NCBI GenBank assembly: GCA_022838965.1
Contig: JALHDK010000110.1
Coordinates: 1 to 6,792 of the forward strand
Direction of reading: 5' to 3'
Source of the DNA: Actinomycetales bacterium
GTDB lineage: Bacteria; Actinomycetota; Actinomycetes; Actinomycetales; Actinomycetaceae
Length of the DNA: 6,792 nt
The notes under the pieces are model-generated. The model was not told the origin of the DNA, ran no database searches, and saw nothing but the letters and a program-made list of their open reading frames with translations. Below, in pieces: positions 1 to 5,424 of this stretch. The translations under genes were made by a program, and so were the position numbers. Every line of letters begins with the position of its first letter. Within the stretch, counting starts at the first letter, position 1.

Positions 1-451
1 GCACGCCGATGGCGATGCGACCGTAGAGGGACTGGGTTTCGCCGCGATCGTCCAGCAGCTTGACAACGAGCACCGTGGAGGAGAAGGACAGCGCGAAGGC
101 GACCACCGCCAGCGTCGTCCAGGTCCAGTCGGCCAGGAGGGAGAAACCCAGCAGCACCAGGATCGCGAGGAGCGCAATCCCGGCGACGAAACTCCCGACC
201 AGGTGCAGCGTGGCCGTGAGCCAGACCTCGCGGCGCAGCAGGGTGCGCAGCTCCAGCTTCAGACCGACGCCGAAGAGCAGCAGGGTGACACCGAGGTCGG
301 CGATGGCGGAGAGCTCGGCCACCCGCTCGACCGCCAGTGCGTTGAGGATGAACCCGGCGGCGAGGAATCCGAGCAGCGGCGGCAGCCGGAGCGCGAGCGC
401 CACCAGCCCGGCGGTGAATGTGACCACCAGGTAGATCGCGACCGTCTCCAC
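1..451 (-). CDS. Kef-type (CPA2) cation:proton antiporter, N-terminal part, cut by left edge
   Basis: This is a membrane antiporter expected to exchange K+ or Na+ for H+. Translating from GTG 451 gives 150 residues with no stop before the edge. The protein is strongly hydrophobic, with about five predicted membrane segments separated by short charged turns. Family features are the early PPLLGFLAAGFIL stretch (about residues 24-36), the ADLGVTLLLFGVGLKLEL segment (about 51-68) and SFSSTVLVVKLLDDRG (about 122-137), all as in the N-terminal exchanger domain of KefB/KefC-like proteins. The start is supported by AGGAGG 6 nt upstream. Full-length relatives are about 380-600 residues, so the rest of the exchanger domain and any C-terminal TrkA-N/RCK domain lie outside. 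It sits 75 bp after aztA on the same strand but behind a hairpin, so it is probably a separate unit. The family call is firm; the ion is not known. Confidence 0.87.
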   Translation of the reverse strand, partial: METVAIYLVVTFTAGLVALALRLPPLLGFLAAGFILNALAVERVAELSAIADLGVTLLLFGVGLKLELRTLLRREVWLTATLHLVGSFVAGIALLAILVLLGFSLLADWTWTTLAVVAFALSFSSTVLVVKLLDDRGETQSLYGRIAIGV

Positions 452-457
452 CGTCTC

Positions 458-463
458 CCTCCT
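458..463 (-). promoter_or_regulatory. Ribosome binding site of the antiporter gene
   Basis: On the minus strand AGGAGG lies 6 nt before GTG 451. It decides the non-ATG start of the antiporter. Confidence 0.7.
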
Positions 464-468
464 CAGCG

Positions 469-478
469 CCCTCGAGGG
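469..478. repeat. 10-bp perfect palindrome CCCTCGAGGG upstream of the antiporter
   Basis: The palindrome lies just upstream of the antiporter ribosome binding site, between it and the hairpin after aztA. Its place would suit an operator, but a 10-bp palindrome in GC-rich DNA can arise by chance and I do not recognise the regulator. Confidence 0.25.
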
Positions 479-485
479 GAGGCGT

Positions 486-508
486 GGACCCATGCTCCCA
501 TGGGGTCC
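486..508 (-). terminator. Hairpin after aztA, likely terminator of the metal-uptake operon
   Basis: GGACCCATG (486-494) and CATGGGGTCC (499-508) pair as a 9-bp stem with one bulged base and a 4-nt loop (495-498). The hairpin begins 18 nt after the aztA stop codon. It has no run of T residues on the exit side of the minus strand, so it is not a classical intrinsic terminator, but U-poor hairpins of this kind are common at operon ends in GC-rich actinobacteria. It could instead stabilise the 3' end of the transcript. Confidence 0.5.
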
Positions 509-526
509 GGTGGCGGGGCGGGCCGA

Positions 527-1318
527 TCAGCCGGTGGTCCCGCCGGGATCGGGTGCGCCGTGCTGCCCCGCGGGATCGTCCAGGAACGCCGACGAGGAGT
601 CGTGCAGCGCGCCGAGGCCGTAGGCGATCTCGAGGTTGCGCCTGGTGAGCACCTCGCCGGGCGTGCCGGAGGCCACCACCCGGCCGGACATCAGGAGCAC
701 CCGATCCGCGGCCCGCGCCTCGTCGAGGTCGTGCGTGGTGAGGATGACGGAGTGTCCCTTGTCGCGTTCGGAGTGGATGATCCGGTCGATCGTCCGGGCG
801 GAGGTGATGTCCAGCCCGGTGAGGGGTTCGTCGAGCAGGACGAGTTCGTGCTCCTGGGCGATGCCCTGCGCGACGTAGACACGCTGCCGCTGTCCCCCCG
901 AGAGTTCGCCGAGATGGCGCCCGGCGAGCCCGCTGATCTCGAGCTGGTCCATCGCGTGCTGCACACGCGCGCGATCCTCGCGGGTGAACGGGCGGAACCA
1001 CCCGGTGGACGGGAAGCGGCCCATCGCCACCACCTCGCGCACGGTGATGGGTGTCCCCGGGGCCACCGTGACCGTCTGCATCACGTAGGTGGTGTGGGGG
1101 CGGGCGGCCGCGGGCGTCAGTCCCAGCACCCGGAGCGTGCCCCCGCGGAGGGGGAGGATGCCCGCGAGGGCGTGCAGCAGGGTGGACTTGCCGGAACCGT
1201 TCGGCCCGATCACGGCCGTGACCGACGCGCGCGGGAGGGTGAAGCTGGACGGTCCCACCGCGACGGTCTCCGCGTACCCGAGCACGAGGTCCTCCGCCTC
1301 GACCAGTGGGGTGCTCAC
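527..1318 (-). CDS. aztA: Metal ABC transporter ATPase, AztA/ZnuC type
   Basis: This 263-residue cytoplasmic ATPase should power the import of a divalent metal, most likely zinc, through the permease encoded just upstream. All ABC motifs are visible and intact: Walker A GPNGSGKST (residues 38-46), Q-loop Gln81, signature LSGGQ (139-143), Walker B LVLLDEP (159-165) with Glu164, D-loop LTGLD (166-170) and switch His196 in ILTTHD. The length is normal for the family; a Pro/Gly-rich tail of about 20 residues carries no known motif. The GTG start overlaps the TGA of the permease gene by 4 nt (GTGA), and GGAGG lies 7 nt upstream inside that gene. It is the last gene of the operon. That it is a metal-importer ATPase rests mainly on its two partners; the Azt assignment over generic ZnuC/MntB-like is less certain. 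Confidence 0.9.
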   Translation of the reverse strand: MSTPLVEAEDLVLGYAETVAVGPSSFTLPRASVTAVIGPNGSGKSTLLHALAGILPLRGGTLRVLGLTPAAARPHTTYVMQTVTVAPGTPITVREVVAMGRFPSTGWFRPFTREDRARVQHAMDQLEISGLAGRHLGELSGGQRQRVYVAQGIAQEHELVLLDEPLTGLDITSARTIDRIIHSERDKGHSVILTTHDLDEARAADRVLLMSGRVVASGTPGEVLTRRNLEIAYGLGALHDSSSAFLDDPAGQHGAPDPGGTTG

Positions 1319-2181
1319 CGGCTCACCTCCCCCCGGGTCGCGGCCGCACGGGAGGCCAGCGCCCGCGCGCGAGCCCGCGTGCCCGCGAGGACGAGGAAGA
1401 ACGCGAGGATGGGGACGAGGGCCATGGTTGCCGACCCGGCGGTTCCGAGGTGGTAGCTGATCACCAGACCGAGCCAGACGGAGGCCGCCGCGATCACCAC
1501 GGAGTAGACCATCATCCGGGGGATGGTGCGCGCGAGGAGGGCGGCGGTGGCCGGCGGGCCGATCAGCAGGCCAAAGATGAGCAGTGTCCCCACGGACTGG
1601 AAGCTGCCGATGACCGCGATCGCGATGAGAACCAGGAGCAACCCGTGCGCCAGCCTCGGCCGCATGCCCAGTGCCTGGGCCTTCAGGGGCGAGAACGCGA
1701 GGGCCAGGAGGGGACGGTAGAGCGCGAGCGAACCCGCCACCACGAGGGCGGCCAGCACCGCCTGCGTGCGCAGGTCCTCTGCGGTGACGCCGAACACGTC
1801 ACCGAAGAGGATGCTCGTGAGGTTCCCCGTGTACGCCTCGGTCCGGGAGATGATCACCACGCCGAGAGCCAGCATGCCCACGAACAGCAGCCCGATGCCG
1901 GTGTCCTCCTTCAGGGTGGTGGTGCGGTGGACGTAGGCGATGCCGGCCACCATGACGGCCGCGGCGATGGCCGCACCGAGGTAGGGCGAGAAGTCGAGCA
2001 GGACCGCTGCCGCGATGCCGGGAAGGACGCCGTGGACGAAGGCGTCCCCGAAGAAGCTCATCCCGCGCAGGACCAGCCACACCCCCACGATGGACGCCAT
2101 CACGCCGGCGATCAGCCCGCCCGCGAGCGCGCGTTGCTGGAAGCCCAGCGCGAAGGGCTCGAGGAACCAGTCCGGGGTCAC
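1315..2181 (-). CDS. aztB: Metal ABC transporter permease, ABC-3 family (AztB type)
   Basis: This 288-residue inner-membrane permease forms the translocation channel of the metal importer. It is hydrophobic throughout, with about eight likely membrane helices. ABC-3 family hallmarks are WLVLRGMSFFGDAFVHGVLPG (about residues 35-55, with the conserved LRGM..GDA.xHxVLPG pattern), the cytoplasmic coupling-helix region around SPLKAQALGM (about 164-173), and SVGTLLIFGLLIGPPATAALL (about 197-217). The C-terminus ends in an Arg/Ala-rich cytoplasmic tail. The start is GTG, overlapping the TGA of aztC by 4 nt (GTGA), with only a weak GGAAG upstream, so translation is probably coupled to aztC. The next gene again overlaps by GTGA. 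The N-terminal wording and the pairing with this type of lipoprotein favour zinc-specific AztB, but a manganese permease of the same family cannot be ruled out from the sequence alone. Confidence 0.9.
   Translation of the reverse strand: MTPDWFLEPFALGFQQRALAGGLIAGVMASIVGVWLVLRGMSFFGDAFVHGVLPGIAAAVLLDFSPYLGAAIAAAVMVAGIAYVHRTTTLKEDTGIGLLFVGMLALGVVIISRTEAYTGNLTSILFGDVFGVTAEDLRTQAVLAALVVAGSLALYRPLLALAFSPLKAQALGMRPRLAHGLLLVLIAIAVIGSFQSVGTLLIFGLLIGPPATAALLARTIPRMMVYSVVIAAASVWLGLVISYHLGTAGSATMALVPILAFFLVLAGTRARARALASRAAATRGEVSR
1326..1330 (-). promoter_or_regulatory. Ribosome binding site of aztA, inside aztB
   Basis: GGAGG on the minus strand, 7 nt before GTG 1318, lies within the last codons of the permease gene. 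It supports the overlapping GTG start. Confidence 0.65.
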
Positions 2182-3110
2182 CCGAGTGCTTCCGCGATGA
2201 GCGTGGCATTGGTGATCATCATGCCGGCGTAGGTGTCCGCCCCCGAGCCGGCCGGTCCCAGGCTACCTACGTGGAGCGGGACCACGGTGAGGCCCCCTGC
2301 CTCGGCGGCGACGGCGTCGACCAGTGGCGAGGGGGCCGCCGTGTTCGAGAAGATCGCCGGAACGCCGAGGTCCCGGACCGTCCCCACGAGCGCCGCCAGC
2401 TGGGCCGACGACGGCTCGGCGTCGGTGGATCCGCCGGGGATGACCACTCCCGCGACGCGGAATCCATACGCCTCGGCGAAGTAGCCGAACGAGTGGTGAT
2501 CCGTGACGAGGATGCGTCGCTCGGGTGGGACCCGGGCGAGGATGGCGCGCACCTCCGTGTCGGTCTCCAGCAGGGCGTCGCGCGTGCTGGCACCACAGCT
2601 GCGGAATTCGCCGTTGCCGGTGTCCTCCGCGAGGACCTCGCCCATGACCTCCGCCGCGAGGGCCATCCGGGCGGCGTCGAGCCAGAAGTGCGGGTCCTCC
2701 GCGCCGTGGTCGTGCCCCTCGTGGGTCTCGCCCTCGGCCAGGGGCTCCTCGGCGAAGCCGATGGGGTCCACCAGGGGCGCGAGCTCGACCACCCGGGCGC
2801 CGTCGCTCGTCGCGGCCTCCAGGGCGGAGGTGAGGCCCTCCTCCAGCCCGAGGCCGTTCGCGAACACGATGCCGGCCCGGGCCAGCGCCGCCACCTGTGC
2901 CGACGACGGGGCGAAGGTGTGCGGATCGTCCCCGGGCCCCATGAGCGTCGCCGACCGCGCCCCGGCGCAGGCCGTGATGTCCGCGAGGACGTCGCCGATC
3001 GGCGTGGTGGTCGCCATGGCGACGACGTCCGCGTCCGCCGGCCCGGCGCATCCCGCCAGCGTCACGGCCGCAGCCACCCCGAGCCCACCCAGAGCCTTCC
3101 TGAGAATCAT
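2178..3110 (-). CDS. aztC: Zinc-binding lipoprotein of metal ABC transporter (AztC/ZnuA/TroA type, cluster A-I)
   Basis: This 310-residue lipoprotein captures the metal outside the membrane and hands it to AztB. The N-terminus has a short signal peptide ending in the lipobox LAGC with acylated Cys21. Likely ligands, by family pattern, are His64 (DDPHTF), His141 (DPHFWLD), His205 or His206 (TDHHSF) and Asp292 (ADTY). This three-His plus Asp set is typical of zinc-binding members. A short His-rich loop (His130, His133, His135) precedes His141, as in ZnuA/AztC-like proteins. Cys48 and Cys172 could form a disulfide. The reading frame stays open to an ATG at 3218, but that start would bury the promoter palindrome and put a Pro/Arg-rich stretch before the signal peptide, so I take ATG 3110, giving a normal lipoprotein leader. 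It is first in the operon and overlaps aztB by 4 nt. No AztD chaperone gene is in the window. Confidence 0.9.
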   Translation of the reverse strand: MILRKALGGLGVAAAVTLAGCAGPADADVVAMATTTPIGDVLADITACAGARSATLMGPGDDPHTFAPSSAQVAALARAGIVFANGLGLEEGLTSALEAATSDGARVVELAPLVDPIGFAEEPLAEGETHEGHDHGAEDPHFWLDAARMALAAEVMGEVLAEDTGNGEFRSCGASTRDALLETDTEVRAILARVPPERRILVTDHHSFGYFAEAYGFRVAGVVIPGGSTDAEPSSAQLAALVGTVRDLGVPAIFSNTAAPSPLVDAVAAEAGGLTVVPLHVGSLGPAGSGADTYAGMMITNATLIAEALG

Positions 3111-3116
3111 TCTCAG
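3100..3116. promoter_or_regulatory. Fur-family (Zur-like) operator, perfect 8-1-8 palindrome
   Basis: CTGAGAATCATTCTCAG is a perfect inverted repeat with one central base. Its inner 15 bases fit the 7-1-7 pattern TGAnAATnATTnTCA bound by Fur-family proteins, and resemble Zur boxes of actinobacteria such as TGAAAATGATTTTCA. It is one of the few AT-rich spots in the region and covers the aztC start codon (3108-3110) and the predicted transcription start. A bound repressor would therefore block transcription of the operon when metal is plentiful. The regulator itself is not in the window; Zur is inferred from the gene content, and Fur or FurA remain possible. Confidence 0.75.
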
Positions 3117-3117
3117 A

Positions 3118-3123
3118 ACAATA
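3118..3123 (-). promoter_or_regulatory. Putative -10 element of the aztCBA operon, leaderless start
   Basis: On the minus strand TATTGT (TAnnnT) is followed by exactly 7 nt and then ATG 3110. A transcript starting at the A of that ATG would be leaderless, which is common in actinobacteria. This agrees with the lack of any Shine-Dalgarno sequence before the ATG. No convincing -35 box is seen about 17 nt further upstream. Confidence 0.45.
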
Positions 3124-3188
3124 CGGCACGGGACCCCACAAACGCTGGTGGTCCCTCGCCGGCGGGGGAACAATGGGAGGCACACCCC

Positions 3189-3194
3189 GGGAGG
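3189..3194 (+). promoter_or_regulatory. Ribosome binding site of the frameshifted SnoaL-like gene
   Basis: GGGAGG, extended as GGGAGGTGA, lies 4 nt before ATG 3199. It fixes the start in a frame different from that of the C-terminal domain and so exposes the frameshift. The promoter should lie in the 88-bp gap shared with aztC; AACAAT near 3170 is only a weak -10 candidate. Confidence 0.65.
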
Positions 3195-3198
3195 TGAC

Positions 3199-3932
3199 AT
3201 GACAATCGACTTCGGCACCGCGATGGGCAGGCCCGCGGTGATGATGATCCTGGAGGGGCGGCTCCTCGACCGAGACGCGCTGGAGCAGTTCCAGGGAGTG
3301 GCCGAGGCCTACTTCGGCGAACTCAGCAGCGTCGCCTGCGACTGCAGTGGGACGACGGCGACCCCCGGCGATTCCGCGCCCTGTTCGAGTACGAGACCGA
3401 GCAGGATTTCGCGGCCGACGACGTCCGCTCCCGCGTCGATCCGCGGCTCCGCGACGCGCACTCCCGTCTCGCCGACCTCCTGTTCGAACCGCCCGAGGTC
3501 TCGATCTGGCGCGAGACCGCGCGCCAGCACAGCGAGGATCTCGTCCGGGCGTACTGGGGCCTGGTCGACGCGCGGGAGTGGCAGGGCCTGCGTGCCATCC
3601 TCGCGGACCGCATCGTCATGGAGTGGCCTGCCTTCAACGAACGGATCGTGGGCGCGGAGAACGTGATCGCCGCCAACATGTCCGCCCCGGAGAACTGGGT
3701 GGCCAAGGTCAACTGGGTGGTGGCGAGCGGGGACCACGCCGCCTCCTCCGTGGAGGTGCTGCTCACCACGGGCACGCGATGGGTGCTCGGCACCTACTGG
3801 ACGATCATCGACCGCCAGATCGTCGCGGCGACCGAACACTGGTGTCCGTTCGGCGTCGCGGAGCCCCCGGCGTGGCGGCGGCGGTTCGCCGAGCCGATCG
3901 TGCCGGGGGGCGCCCGGCAGCTCAGCGATTGA
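3199..3932 (+). pseudogene. SnoaL-like/NTF2-fold protein gene broken by a 1-nt frameshift
   Basis: Two coding frames must be joined to make one protein. From ATG 3199, behind a strong ribosome binding site, the frame reads well for 48 residues to GTC GCC TGC GAC (ending 3342), then turns into a Ser/Arg/Thr-rich shadow that stops at 3666. The frame one base back has GC-ending codons and sensible protein from CTG CAG TGG (3342 on) to TGA 3932, yet has no ATG, GTG or TTG before ATG 3618, which lacks a ribosome binding site. Adding one C near 3342 gives a single 244-residue protein reading ...VACDLQWDDGD.... Its C-terminal ~130 residues look like a SnoaL-like polyketide-cyclase/NTF2 domain (EWPAFNERIVGAENVIAAN, then alternating strands ending WTIIDRQIVAATEHW). 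The N-terminal ~100 residues have a beta-alpha-beta-beta look, possibly an alpha/beta-barrel domain; this is weak. Its role is unknown. It could be a pseudogene or an assembly error. Confidence 0.7.
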
Positions 3933-4452
3933 TCCGGTGGCGTATCGCGTCTTCGAACACGCGCCGCAGATGGTCGTTGAAGAGGACGAGCCGCACCTCG
4001 GTGATGTCAGCCCACGCCGGGTTGTCCTCGGTGAGCACCTCCGCCGCGATCCGGGCGACATCGGCCGGGTCCCAGCCGTAGATCCCGGCACTGATCGCCG
4101 GGAAGGACACCGACTCCGCACCGACGGCGACGGCGGCGTCGAGGGACTCGCGGAAGCAGGAGGCGAGCAGGCGCGGATCGCGTTGTCCCTGGTGCCAGTT
4201 CGGGCCCACGGTGTGGATCACCCAGGCCGCGGGGAGCCGCCCACCCGGCGTCGCCACCGCCTTGCCGACCGGTAGCCCGTCGCGCAGTGTCGTCTCGCGC
4301 AGCTTCCGGCAGTGAGCGAGGAGTTCGGGACCGGCCGCGCGGTGGATCGCTCCGTCGACGCCGCCGCCTCCCAGCAGCGAGGAGTTCGCCGCGTTGACGA
4401 TCGCGTCCGTGTCCTGTTTCGTGATGTCGCCCGTGATGACGGTGATCCGCAT
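3922..4452 (-). CDS. Macrodomain ADP-ribose hydrolase/deacetylase (MacroD/YmdB type)
   Basis: This 176-residue single-domain protein should bind ADP-ribose and hydrolyse O-acetyl-ADP-ribose or remove ADP-ribose from acidic residues, as known for YmdB and MacroD enzymes. It closely follows YmdB in outline: GDITK (residues 8-12), NAAN (20-23), the loop GGGGVDGAIHRAAG (28-41) with the family's catalytic Asp33, HTVGPNW (80-86) and the phosphate-binding SFPAISAGIYG (116-126), where Ala replaces the usual Thr of ISTG. I chose ATG 4452 because AAGGGGG lies 7 nt upstream and the protein then begins like YmdB. GTG 4458, in frame and overlapping the Ku stop as GTGA, is the alternative. The gap to ku is only 2 nt (or an overlap), so the two genes are almost surely co-transcribed. 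Its 3' end overlaps the convergent SnoaL-like gene by 11 bp. No DarT-like ADP-ribosyltransferase is nearby. Confidence 0.92.
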   Translation of the reverse strand: MRITVITGDITKQDTDAIVNAANSSLLGGGGVDGAIHRAAGPELLAHCRKLRETTLRDGLPVGKAVATPGGRLPAAWVIHTVGPNWHQGQRDPRLLASCFRESLDAAVAVGAESVSFPAISAGIYGWDPADVARIAAEVLTEDNPAWADITEVRLVLFNDHLRRVFEDAIRHRINR

Positions 4453-4454
4453 GG

Positions 4455-5297
4455 TCACGCCCCCTTCTTCCGGCGTCCGGGCGGCTCCGCGGGGGTGTCG
4501 GGCTGGGCCGCGGCCGCCCGTCTGATCTCGAGGCTCCGCCGCAGCGCCTCCATGAGGTCGACGACGTCGCCCCCCGCCGCCGGCCCGGTGGGACCGAACG
4601 TCGCCTCCGTGTCAACGGCGTCGCCCGTCCGCAGCTTCTCCTCGATGAGGATGCGCAGTTCGCGCTGGTACTCGTCCTCGTACGCCTCCGGGTGGAAGTC
4701 GCCGGAGTACTGCTCCACCAGGGCCGCGGCCATCGCCAGTTCCTGGGTGCTCACCTTCACGTCCGCGGTGGCGGCGGGGAACTGCGCCTCCCGGATCTCG
4801 TCGGCCCAGCGCAGCGTCTGCAGCACGAGGACGTCGCCGCGCACCAGCAGGACTGCGAGCCGGGTCTTGCGTCGCAGCGCGAACTGCACCACCGCCACCC
4901 GGTCCGTGGTCCGGAGCGTCTCGCGCAGCAGGTGATAGGCCTTCGGCGACTTCGAGTCGGGCTCGAGGTAGTAGGCCGAGTCCAGCATGATCGGCTCGAT
5001 CTGGTCCCGGGGCACGAACTGGACCACCTCGATCTCCCGGCTGCGCTCCGCCGGAAGGGCGGCGAAGTCCTCCTCGCGCAGGATGACCGTCCGGTCGCCG
5101 GCGGAGTAGGCCTTGGCGATGTTCTCGAAGGCCACCTTCTCGCCGCACACCTCGCACCGCCGCTCGTAGCGGATGCGACCGCCGTCGGCGTCGTGGACCT
5201 GGTGGAGGGGCACGTCGTGGTCCTCGGTCGCCGCGTACACCTTCACGGGAACGTTGACCAGCCCGAAGGCGACGGCACCGGTCCAGATGGCCCTCAT
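4455..5297 (-). CDS. ku: Ku, DNA end-binding protein of bacterial NHEJ
   Basis: Ku forms a homodimeric ring that threads onto double-strand DNA ends and recruits LigD. The 280-residue protein opens with MRAIWTGAVAFGLVNVPVKVY, nearly the same as mycobacterial Ku, and continues with family features: HQVHDADGGRIRY (about 32-44), a CEVCGE pair (about 48-53), RSREIEVVQFVP (about 84-95), SAYYLEPDSKSPKAY (about 107-121) and WADEIREAQFP (about 167-177). The C-terminus has the usual helix (VVDLMEALRRSLEIRRA), then a Pro-rich, basic tail ending GRRKKGA, of the kind linked to DNA binding and LigD contact. The frame is open up to 5519, but family alignment fixes the start at ATG 5297. There is no proper Shine-Dalgarno sequence, only six G residues touching the ATG. 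It is divergent from ligD, with 127 bp between them, and is followed at once by the macrodomain gene. Confidence 0.96.
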   Translation of the reverse strand: MRAIWTGAVAFGLVNVPVKVYAATEDHDVPLHQVHDADGGRIRYERRCEVCGEKVAFENIAKAYSAGDRTVILREEDFAALPAERSREIEVVQFVPRDQIEPIMLDSAYYLEPDSKSPKAYHLLRETLRTTDRVAVVQFALRRKTRLAVLLVRGDVLVLQTLRWADEIREAQFPAATADVKVSTQELAMAAALVEQYSGDFHPEAYEDEYQRELRILIEEKLRTGDAVDTEATFGPTGPAAGGDVVDLMEALRRSLEIRRAAAAQPDTPAEPPGRRKKGA

Positions 5298-5424
5298 CCC
5301 CCCAGTGAAGCACCGGAGTCCTCCCGGCGCGAGGGGTGCTGGGTCCATGTCGCCGGCGAGTGGCGGGCGCGGCGACTGGCGTCCGATCCCGGGTGAGGGC
5401 ACAGTGGGGCTGGAAGGAGGGGCC
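5298..5424. other. Divergent ku/ligD intergenic region
   Basis: These 127 bp must hold the promoters of both NHEJ genes. I see no convincing -10/-35 pair on either strand. Symmetries present are GTCGCC (5349-5354) with GGCGAC (5371-5376), and an imperfect CCGGAG/CTCCCGG hairpin near 5313-5326. Neither matches a SOS (LexA) box or another operator I recognise. Confidence 0.4.
5414..5420 (+). promoter_or_regulatory. Ribosome binding site of ligD
   Basis: AAGGAGG lies 4 nt before ATG 5425 (a further GG follows directly). It decides the ligD start. Confidence 0.75.

Noticed and set aside
203..3197. Long plus-strand open frames (203-1456, 1306-2232, 2271-3197) opposite the metal transporter operon
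   Set aside because: They are low-complexity Arg/Gly/Asp/His-rich shadows of aztA, aztB and aztC, with no domains or ribosome binding sites.
3111..3218. Longer aztC starting at ATG 3218
   Set aside because: The extra 36 residues are Pro/Arg-rich, would precede the lipoprotein signal peptide and cross the operator and promoter. The short start at 3110 gives a normal leader with the lipobox at Cys21.
3325..3350. Programmed -1 ribosomal frameshift joining the two halves of the SnoaL-like gene
   Set aside because: No X-XXY-YYZ slippery heptamer is present around the frame switch, and GAC cannot re-pair well one base back. A lost base is simpler.
3922..4452. DarTG-like toxin-antitoxin module based on the macrodomain
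   Set aside because: The protein is of the compact YmdB/MacroD kind, and no DarT-like DNA ADP-ribosyltransferase is adjacent; both neighbours are accounted for.
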